This document shows, piece after piece, positions 20,859 to 28,100 of a stretch of 64,000 nucleotides of DNA. Location of the stretch: contig CP026657.1 in the NCBI GenBank assembly GCA_023525915.1, positions 2,256,001 through 2,320,000 of the forward strand, in the 5' to 3' direction. The notes beneath the pieces are model-generated. The model searched no databases. It was given only the letters and a program-made list of their open reading frames with translations, and was not told where the DNA came from. Numbering within the stretch: position 1 is the first letter of the stretch; every line of letters begins with the position of its first letter. The position numbers and the translations under genes are program-made. The DNA is from Acetispira formosa (nom. nud.) (lineage in GTDB: Bacteria > Desulfobacterota > Desulfarculia > Adiutricales > Adiutricaceae).

Positions 20859-21285
20859 GGGGCGGCAAAGGTAAAACCCGGCCGGGCGGGCGGAAAAATT
20901 TCTGACATCGCTCGTAATTTTCTCGTATTCCCGGCCGGGTGGCTTTAGCGGCATTCTGTTTTTTCCGTGCCCGTCCGGGGAGCAAAATTACGAGCGACTT
21001 ACAGAAAATTTTCCGCCCGCCCGGCCTGGTCAGTGTCGGCGTTTGGGTAGGGTGACGGTTGCGTTTTTCTTACATAAGCCGACAATGTCAAGGAGGGCGG
21101 GGCGGTGAGATTTCTCCAGAGGGGACCACGATTTTTGCTCCCCGGACGGGCACGGATAAAACAGAATGCCGATGAAGCCACCCGGCCGGGATCAGAGAAA
21201 AATCGGGGGCCACTATGGAGATATCTCACCGCACCGCCCTCCGGGTTTTACCTTCATCCGTTTCAAACGATTACCCCGCCAAAAC
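20859..21285. repeat. Family 4 composite palindromic repeat, locus 1 (A-spacer-B)
   Basis: Module A (20880-21026) is a long hairpin with arms beginning GGCCGGGCGGGCGG and containing GCTCGTAATTTT. A spacer with TGGTCAGTGTCGGCGTTTG follows. Module B (21092-21242) has arms GGAGGGCGGGGCGGTGAGAT and its near-complement. Both share the same apical part (CCCGGCCGGG opposite GCCCGTCCGGGGAG). The ends carry inverted GGCAAAGGTAAAACC / GGGTTTTACCTT boxes. It is complete and directly precedes the small gene with the structured leader. Confidence 0.9.
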
Positions 21286-21291
21286 ATATTC

Positions 21292-21320
21292 TTGACATTT
21301 ATTAACGGCCGTGATTTACT
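21292..21320 (+). promoter_or_regulatory. Sigma-70-type promoter of leader copy A
   Basis: TTGACA, 17 bases, TTTACT with an upstream TG (extended -10). The same arrangement is kept in copy B at 39564-39592 although the surrounding bases differ. The predicted start is near 21327. Confidence 0.7.
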
Positions 21321-21326
21321 TCTTTG

Positions 21327-21534
21327 CGGGAACTCGTAATTCCCGCACATAGTCTATCCAGAGTCCCAGACCACATCTCCGTGTTGTTCGCCGCAAGGCT
21401 CGCGATACGGCCGGGTGTAGACTGAATACAAGACCTTCGGGGAATCAAGTCTGCGGCTCTCTGGGGCCGTTACGAGCGCCCGACCGTGATATATCTATAT
21501 CCGGCCTCCAATTCCATTTCAGGAGGCGCTGAAC
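21327..21534 (+). promoter_or_regulatory. Candidate structured leader RNA, copy A
   Basis: About 208 bases between the predicted start and the start codon position. Stems visible: GCGGGAA/TTCCCGC (21326-21346), AGTCTA/TAGACT enclosing GCC-GCAA-GGC (a GNRA tetraloop), GATATA-TC-TATATC (21488-21501), and GCCTCC (21504-21509) complementary to GGAGGC (21522-21527), which covers the Shine-Dalgarno sequence. All but the GNRA loop have equivalents in copy B. Structure was judged by eye. Confidence 0.6.
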
Positions 21535-21993
21535 ATATTTCAGGAAGAACATTACCGTCCAATCATCGTTGATCTTCAAAAGGCTGAAAGGTTTCTTCCC
21601 ATACTTTGGGAAGATTGTTATGAACTTGAAGCCATCGTTGAAACCTACCGCAGAATTTACTCCCGATGCAAAACCAACATTGATGACACCATTCATGAGG
21701 TTGACGTAACTCACAGGCCAGATCTATCGCTTCAGCTCAAACAGTCGGCGGGACGGCCCTTGTCGTCTATAACGCGGCTGTATGCGATAATGGGCGATGA
21801 TGATCTGGTGGCCAAGCCGCTGTGGCAATTGGAGCAAACCACTGACCGGCTGATAGTTCTTTTCACCATGCTGGGGGAATATCTCAAGCATTTTGAGAGG
21901 CTGGAAAAAGAATCAAGCCTCAAAATGAAAAAGTATGAAGACGTGTTTAACCAGCCAGGTGCGGGTTCAAAGAAAAAACCATCCTGGGAATAA
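21535..21993 (+). pseudogene. Small helical protein behind structured leader, copy A (start codon ATA)
   Basis: A frame of 152 codons stays open from the position where copy B has its ATG, but here the codon is ATA. AGGAGG lies 8 bases upstream, exactly as in copy B. The protein would begin IFQEEHYRPIIVDLQ, is rich in helix formers, and shares with copy B the spacing ELE-x6-TYxRxYxRxxxN and a later TDRL. There is no in-frame ATG until residue 88. ATA can be used rarely as a start, so the gene may be poorly expressed, or the start may have been lost by one base change. An IS200-type element follows 50 bases downstream. Function unknown. Confidence 0.55.
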
Positions 21994-22039
21994 AGCTGGC
22001 GGCTTCTTGCGAAGCCAAGCGGGCACCACGCCACTTCAA

Positions 22040-22780
22040 TAAAATCAGGACCACCCGCTCAGCGGGTGGTCTGCTCAAGCCCTACAAGGGCATGTTACTG
22101 GCAGCGCCAGAGGGCGCATTGAATGGTTTGCCAACCGCATACAGTTCACAGGCATGCCCCTAAAGGGGCTATTTCTTTTTGCCTTTGTTTACCGGCTCAC
22201 CCGTAAACGGGTCGATGTATTCCTTCATCGTCAGTTGATCTGCCGTCAAGTCCTCTTGCAGTTGGTTTCTTATATACTCAACTATCCTTTTCGCATTTTT
22301 GCCCACTGTATCCACATAGTACCCACGACACCAAAAGTGTCTATTGCCATACTTGTACTTCAAGTTGGCGTGCCGGTCGAATATCATCAATGAACTTTTC
22401 CCTTTCAGATACCCCATTACCTCTGATACGCTGTACTTCGGCGGTATCCTCACAAACATGTGGATGTGATCTGGGCAACATTCCGCCTCTATTATTTCAA
22501 CCCCTTTCCTCTCACACAAATCTCGCAATATCTTTCCAACATCTACTTTGATCTTGCCGTATATCACTTGCCGACGATACTTTGGCGCAAACACTATGTG
22601 ATACTTACATTCCCATCGGGTATGTGCTAAGCTGTTTTTGTCCACTGGACAGCCTCCTTATGCTATTTGATGTGGTCGGCAAACCTACATCATTTTAGCA
22701 TTGGGGGGCTTCTTTTGCTTAAAGCTAAAGCTAAGAACGCCTACCACCGGCAGAGCCGGTGGTTTAATCAAGCTAAAGCG
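22040..22780 (-). mobile_element. IS200-type insertion sequence (IS200/IS605 family)
   Basis: Single transposase gene flanked by subterminal hairpins at 22050-22070 (ACCACCCGCT-CA-GCGGGTGGT) and 22743-22763 (ACCACCGGC-AGA-GCCGGTGGT). There are no terminal inverted repeats, as usual for the family, so the exact ends are not defined. No tnpB is present. It lies between the leader copy A gene and the metF terminator. Confidence 0.85.
22169..22645 (-). CDS. tnpA: IS200-type Y1 transposase
   Basis: 158 residues, the normal size for TnpA of IS200. The HUH motif is H60-I61-H62 in CCPDHIHMF, and the catalytic Tyr is Y124 in IVEYIRNQ, with Q128 completing the YxxxQ motif. It cuts and joins single-stranded DNA at the hairpin ends of the element. 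The start MDKNSLAHTRWECKYHIVF and the ending are intact, so it could still be active. It is on the minus strand. Confidence 0.95.
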   Translation of the reverse strand: MDKNSLAHTRWECKYHIVFAPKYRRQVIYGKIKVDVGKILRDLCERKGVEIIEAECCPDHIHMFVRIPPKYSVSEVMGYLKGKSSLMIFDRHANLKYKYGNRHFWCRGYYVDTVGKNAKRIVEYIRNQLQEDLTADQLTMKEYIDPFTGEPVNKGKKK

Positions 22781-22783
22781 GGC

Positions 22784-22829
22784 AAAAAGAAAAACCTCAA
22801 TCACGGGAGTGATTGAGGTTTTTCTTTTT
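22784..22829. terminator. Strong bidirectional hairpin terminator
   Basis: A perfect 21-bp stem: AAAAAGAAAAACCTCAATCAC, then GGGA loop, then its complement ending in a T-rich tail. It lies 20 bases beyond the IS200 element and can stop transcription from both sides, separating the element from metF. Confidence 0.9.
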
Positions 22830-22919
22830 AGGTGAGGCCTCTCGGCCAACCCGCTCCACCCTTCTGCCGGGAAGGATGAAACGTCGCCGCCCCCGCAGCC
22901 CTGGAGTTTCCATAGCCGA

Positions 22920-23010
22920 GGGGGCAACGCTCTTCATACGATGATGGCCGCCGTAATTAACTATTACGGGAAAAAGCCACCCAGACATGGGGTCCGGGCC
23001 CCGCCCGGTC
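22920..23010. repeat. Family 3 short palindromic repeat (locus 2)
   Basis: Signature CATACGATGATGGCCGCC with the CGTAAT-AGTT-AATTACG hairpin and CCCAGACATGGGGTCCGGGC. It abuts the stop codon of metF (23009). The 360-base gap 22646-23008 holds the IS200 end, the terminator above and this repeat only. Confidence 0.8.
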
Positions 23011-23950
23011 AGACTTTCGGACGCGGGTTCAGCTTGGCTTCCTTTACGATGGTGGGCACCATGTGCTCCCATTCAATCAGCATAAGGTGAACACCGGCCA
23101 CGCCCTTGGTGTTCTTCATTTCGTCAATCTGTTCACAGGCAATTTTAATGCCCTCTTCCACCTGTTTCTCTTTGGGGACGCCGGCCATACGGCTGATCAT
23201 CTCGTCCGGCACGGAAATGCCGGGCACGTTGTTCTTCATGTATTTGGCCATACCCAGAGATTTCAGCGGAGTAATGCCGGCCATAAAATAGGTCTTTTCA
23301 GTCAAACCCATGTCAACGGCGCGAGCCATGAATTTCCTGAAGCGCGGCATATCATAGATACACTGGCTCTGGAGGAAATCAACGCCCGCTTCCACCTTCT
23401 TGGCCGCGCGCAGAACGCGGTAATCCTCAGGATCGGCGAAGGGGTTGAACGCGCCGCCGATGAACAGGCGCGGCTCGGTTCCTTCAGGCAGTTCCTGGCC
23501 GGAAAGAAGACGGCGCTCATCGCGCATCATCTTGATCGTGGCAATCAGGTTCACGGAATCAAGGTCAAAGACGTTCTTGGCCTGGGGATGGTCGCCAAAC
23601 TTCTGATGGTCGCCGGAAAGGACCAACAGGTTGTTGATACCCAAAGCGGCCGCGCCCAGAATGTCGGACTCCATGGCAATGCGGTTACGGTCACGGCAGA
23701 CCATCTGCATGTTGGCTTCGGTACCCTGCTCCTGAAGGATGAGACCCGCGGCCAGAGACGACATGCGCACCACGGCGGTCTGGTTGTCGGTGATGTTGAC
23801 CGAGTCAACATTGTCCTTGAGGTGCTTGGCCTTTTCAATGACCTCCGCCCGGTCGGCGCTGCGGGGAGGCCCAAGTTCGCCGGTCACGGCGAAATGGCCG
23901 GCAGCCAGAACTTTTTCCAGATTACTATTTGTTCTTACTTCGCGGCTCAT
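23009..23950 (-). CDS. metF: Methylenetetrahydrofolate reductase, MetF type
   Basis: 313 residues with the TIM-barrel MetF pattern: VTGELGPPRSADRAEVIEKA, NITDNQTAVVRMSSLAAG, LVLSGDHQKFGDHPQAKNVFDLDS, FIGGAFNP and ITPLKSLGMAKYMKNNVPG. It reduces methylene-THF to methyl-THF, the last step of the methyl branch of the Wood-Ljungdahl pathway. It has no NADH domain of its own; the overlapping metV upstream (4 bases, ATGA) provides the Fe-S/zinc partner known from acetogens. It is the last gene of the hdrA-mvhD-metV-metF operon, so the electrons probably arrive through HdrA/MvhD. Confidence 0.93.
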   Translation of the reverse strand: MSREVRTNSNLEKVLAAGHFAVTGELGPPRSADRAEVIEKAKHLKDNVDSVNITDNQTAVVRMSSLAAGLILQEQGTEANMQMVCRDRNRIAMESDILGAAALGINNLLVLSGDHQKFGDHPQAKNVFDLDSVNLIATIKMMRDERRLLSGQELPEGTEPRLFIGGAFNPFADPEDYRVLRAAKKVEAGVDFLQSQCIYDMPRFRKFMARAVDMGLTEKTYFMAGITPLKSLGMAKYMKNNVPGISVPDEMISRMAGVPKEKQVEEGIKIACEQIDEMKNTKGVAGVHLMLIEWEHMVPTIVKEAKLNPRPKV

Positions 23951-24621
23951 TTTACAAGTTCCTCCCGCACAACAGTTCTGGGTCCGCCGTCACGGCTGGT
24001 GGACCAGTCTTTTATGGGCTGGGCCGGAGCAAATTCGGTTTCGGCCTTGCCGGTTTCCATCATCTTGGTGGTGATGAGGTGCCAGATACATTCAACATCC
24101 TTGGAGATTTCGCACACGCCGTCGGCCGAACCGCCACAAGGGCCGTTCTGGAGGCTCTTGGCGCAGCGGCTGATCGGGCACATGCCGCCAAAGTTATGGA
24201 TGACGCAGTTGCCGCAGCCCTGGCAGCGTTCCACCCAGATGCCGTGCTGTTTCGCGCCGCCCATGAACAGGGTGTTCAGCGAAGGATAGACGTCCTGCTC
24301 AGGATAGCGGGCCACGATGAACTGGGGGCCGACGCTGCAAGCCATGGAGAGGATGGCGTCATATTTCTTTTCCACCAGCTCCAGAAGCTCTTCGATGTAT
24401 TCAGGGTCGCACTGACGTTCGAGGGTATGCTCGTCCACGGTCAGGTCACGGCCGTCTTTCTGGGCGTCAAGCCGCAGTTCGGAAGCCAACAGGCCCACTT
24501 CCTTGGTTCCGCCCGCGTTACAAACCGTAACGCAGCCGCGGCAACCGACTACCAACACTTTTTTCTTGTCGGCGATGAAACTTTTTATTTCATCAAAAGG
24601 TTTGCGTTCTGCAACAATCAT
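23947..24621 (-). CDS. metV: MetV: Fe-S/zinc subunit of methylenetetrahydrofolate reductase
   Basis: 224 residues. The N-terminus has VVGCRGCVTVCNAGG, and the C-terminal third a dense Cys cluster (VERCQGCGNCVIHN...MCPISRCAKSLQNGPCGG...CEISKDVEC), which matches the MetV/MTHFR C-terminal domain family. It holds Fe-S clusters that pass electrons to the flavin of MetF. Its stop overlaps metF by 4 bases and its start is 20 bases from mvhD, so all are one transcript. The SLQNGPCGG motif is the family hallmark. Confidence 0.9.
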   Translation of the reverse strand: MIVAERKPFDEIKSFIADKKKVLVVGCRGCVTVCNAGGTKEVGLLASELRLDAQKDGRDLTVDEHTLERQCDPEYIEELLELVEKKYDAILSMACSVGPQFIVARYPEQDVYPSLNTLFMGGAKQHGIWVERCQGCGNCVIHNFGGMCPISRCAKSLQNGPCGGSADGVCEISKDVECIWHLITTKMMETGKAETEFAPAQPIKDWSTSRDGGPRTVVREELVK

Positions 24622-24641
24622 TTAAATTAACCTCCCCAAGG

Positions 24642-25070
24642 TTACGCGGCCTGTTCCTTTTTGCCAAAGGGGCTAGGGCCCAGTTCTCTGATTACGTCGG
24701 TAAATTCTTTCGCTATTTCAACGAAGCGGGGGCCCTGTGAGGCCGACAGGTTATACATCCTGATCCTGTCTTCCTCAACCCCAAGATTCTTCGAAAGCTC
24801 TGCACGCAGACAATTGACTCTTTTTTTCGCCCGGATGTTGCCTTCCAGGAAGTGGCAGGTGCCTTCCAGGCAACCGGCCACATAAACGCCGTCGGCCCCG
24901 CCTTCAAAGGCTTTCAGGGCATACAGCATATCAAAGCGCCCGGTGCAGGGCATCAGCACGATTTCCACGTTGGTCGGATACTGAAGCCTCATGGACCCGG
25001 CCATGTCGGCCGCGCTATAGGCGCAGTATTGACAGCAAAACGCTATAATACGCGGTTCAAAATCACTCAT
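24642..25070 (-). CDS. mvhD: MvhD-type [2Fe-2S] subunit (hydrogenase delta subunit family)
   Basis: 142 residues from the ATG at 25070, with GGGGAAGG upstream and family length about 140; an upstream in-frame start would add 39 basic residues with no homology. Cys motifs are FCCQYCAYSAAD, MPCTGRFD, VAGCLEGTCHFLEGN and KRVNCLRAEL. In methanogens MvhD carries electrons from hydrogenase to HdrA; in sulfate reducers and acetogens it does so between HdrA-like proteins and other partners. Its position between hdrA and metVF suggests it is part of the same complex. The 113-base gap to hdrA contains two hairpins. Confidence 0.92.
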   Translation of the reverse strand: MSDFEPRIIAFCCQYCAYSAADMAGSMRLQYPTNVEIVLMPCTGRFDMLYALKAFEGGADGVYVAGCLEGTCHFLEGNIRAKKRVNCLRAELSKNLGVEEDRIRMYNLSASQGPRFVEIAKEFTDVIRELGPSPFGKKEQAA

Positions 25071-25183
25071 GATCGACCTTCCCCGCCGGTGGCCGAAACC
25101 ACCGGCTTTATTTTTACGCCGCCTGGGCGTGTTTCTCAGCCTTTGGTCCGGGGAGACGGCGGGCCGTCTCCCCGTTTGGGGTC
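25071..25183 (-). promoter_or_regulatory. Intercistronic hairpins between hdrA and mvhD
   Basis: Two stems: GGGGAGACGG-CCCG-CCGTCTCCCC and GCCGGTGG-TTTCGG-CCACCGGC (minus-strand reading), the second ending at the ribosome binding region of mvhD. Neither has a T tail, so an RNA processing or stability role is more likely than termination. Confidence 0.45.
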
Positions 25184-28100
25184 TCACCGAGCCGCCATTC
25201 CCGAATCTTCCTTGGCCCCTTCAGCCAGAGCGCCAATCTTGGCCAGCATCTGGTCGTCCTTATAGAACTGGAGCTGGATGGCTTTGCCCGGGCATTCCGA
25301 GACGCACACGCCGCAGCCCTGGCAGATGGCCGGTTCCATGAAGGCGTTGCCGCGAGCGGAGGGGTCGTCCTTGTTGGTGACGATCTTAGGCACGCTCACC
25401 GGGCAGGCCCGGACGCAGGTGCAGCAGACCGCGCACTTTTTCGGATCGACCACCGCCACAATGCCGCCCACCATGATGTAGGGCTTGGCCAGGATGGTCA
25501 CCGCGCGGGCGGCCGAAGCCTTGGCCTGGGTGATGCTCTCTTCCAGGGGCTTCGGATAGTGGGCCAGACCGGCCAGATACTGGCCTTCAGTAGCCAGGTC
25601 CACCGGCCGCAGCTTCATGTGGGCTTCCAACAGGAAGCCTTCGGCCGTGAGCTGGCCTTTGAAGATTTCCACGATGTCCCGCATGGGGGTCGGGTCGATG
25701 CCGGAAGCCAGGGTCAGAAGGTCGGCGTCGATGATCAGCGGGCGGCCCAGAACATGGTCTTTGACCGTGATCCGCACCTTGCCGTCCGGGCCGTTTTCCA
25801 CTTGGGGCTTATCTTCCACGTCATAGCGGATGAAGCGCACGCCCCGCGAACGGGCTTCCTGATACAGCTCCTCACGGAAACCGTAGGTGCGCACGTCGCG
25901 ATAGAGGATGTAGATGGTCGCGTCCGGGTTGCGGTCGAGAATCATCAGGGCGTTCTCAATGGAATGCGTGCAGCACACCTTCGAGCAATAGGGCCGATCC
26001 GGGTCGCGGGATTCGACGCACTGGGTGAAGACGAAGTTCTTCTTGCCCATCAGGTCGCCGTCGTTGGCGGCCAGTTTCGCGTCCATATCCAGCGAAAGGA
26101 TGACCTTGGAGTTCTCGCCATACAGGAAGCTGTGCGGCTCATGGGCATGGCCGCCCGCGCACAGAACCGTCGCGCCGTGCTTGATGAGCGTTTCGCCCTG
26201 CGGCCCTTCCACAGTGGTTTCGAAGTTGCCCAGGAAACCGCCCGAGAACTTGGGCACGGTGTTCATATAGATTTTGATATTGTCGTTGGACTGAACCTTT
26301 TTAATCAGCTCGTCCAGATACTTCTTCACGTCCTTGCCGCGCGGATAGATCTTCCGGGCCTGGCCGCCGAGTTCGCCCGTCTTTTCGATCAGGTGGACCG
26401 GGAAGCCCTGTTCGGCCAAGGATAAGGCCGCGTTCAGACCGGCCGCGCCGCCGCCCACCACCAGGGCCTCACGGGTCAGGCCCATCTGGGTCTGATACAT
26501 GGGCTCGAGAAGGGCCGCCTTGGCTACCGCGCCGCGAACCAGATCCTTGGCTTTCTTGGTGGCCTTGGCCGGTTCCTTCTGGTGGACCCAGGAGTTGTGG
26601 TCACGGATGTTGGCCATTTCAAACAGGTATTTGTTGATACCGGCCTGAGCCAGGGTCTCGCGGAACATCGGTTCGTGGGTACGCGGCGAGCAAGAGGCCA
26701 CCACCACCCGGTTGAGCTTGTTCTCAATGATGGCGTTTTTGATCTTGGCCTGGGTATCCGACGAACAGGTGAACAGGTTTCTTTCGGCCACCTCCACAAA
26801 GGGGAGGGTCTTGGCGTACTGGACCACGGCTTCCACATCCACGATAGAGGCGATATTGATGCCGCAATGGCAGACGAACACGCCGATACGCGGGGTTTCG
26901 CCGCTCACATCCCTTTCGTCCGGGTAGATAACCGTCTTAGTCTCGGTGAAGCGGACGTCGACGATTTCCTTACCGGCGGCTTCGGCCGCGGCCGAGGCTT
27001 CCATGACCGTGAAGGGGATGTCCTTGGGCTCATTATTGGCGCCGCAGGCATGGATGCCGGGGCGGCTGGTGGTGACCGGAGTGAAGAAATCAGTCTTCAC
27101 GAAGCCGTCATCATTCAAGATGATGCCCATGTCGGCAGCCAACTGGGGCAGAGTCGCGCTGGGGGTCAAGCCCACGGAGAGCACCACCATGTCGAAGTAT
27201 TCCTTCTGGCGATTGCCCTGTTCGTCGATGTATTCCAAGGCCACATCGCCGTTGAGCTGGGGGGTAAGGGTGTGGACGCGGCTTCTGACGAAGCGGACGC
27301 CGGCTTCCTGGGCCCGGTTGTAATATTTCTCAAAGTCTTTGCCGTAAGTGCGGATGTCCATATAGAAGATGGAGGAATCGAGCTTGCCGCCCGCATGCTC
27401 CTTGGCGATGACCGCCTCTTTCATGGCATACATACAGCAGACCGCTGAGCAGTAACGTTTGTCGCAGCGATTGATATCGCGCGAACCCACGCACTGGAGC
27501 CAGGCGATTTTCTCCGGTTCCTTGTGGTCGCCGGGGCGGACCATGTGGCCCTGGAAGGGGCCGGAAGCCGAAAGGATACGCTCAAATTCCATGGAGGTGA
27601 CCACGTTCGGCCACTGGCTGTAGCGATAGGTTTCGCTGTTGGCCGGGTCGAAGGGGTCGAAGCCGGTGGCCATGACCACGGAGCCGACTTCCAGTTCAAT
27701 GATTTCATCTTTTTCGGCGTGGGTTTCCATGGTGACCGCCTGCGGGAGGCAGGCTTTCACGCAGCGGTAGCACTGGCAGCAGGCCCCGCAGGAAATGCAG
27801 CGGGAAGCTTCGGCGATGCCGTCATCCACGCTCAGACCCAGCTCAAATTCATCCCAGTCTTTCACCCGCACTTCAGCGTCGCGCACCGGCATTTTGGCCC
27901 GGGCTTTCTTCTGTTCGTGCAGAGGAACATCGCGATAGGTTTCCTTGCCGGTGAAGACCATCGGCACGCGGCCTTCGGCCAGATCCTGACCATTGAACAT
28001 GCGGATGATCGAAGTGACCGCTTCTTTGGCCGCGGCCACGGCGTTGATGGCGATGTTGGCCCCGGTTTTGACGTCGCCGCCCGCGAACACGCCCTTGCGG

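Noticed and set aside
21760..21993. 77-codon gene starting at the internal ATG at 21760 or the next ATG
   Set aside because: The same frame is open back to 21535 where the conserved leader and AGGAGG end, and similarity to copy B covers the upstream part. No ribosome binding site precedes the internal ATG.
23063..24289. 408-codon plus-strand frame opposite metF and metV
   Set aside because: Antisense shadow of two conserved genes, with low-complexity composition and no motif.
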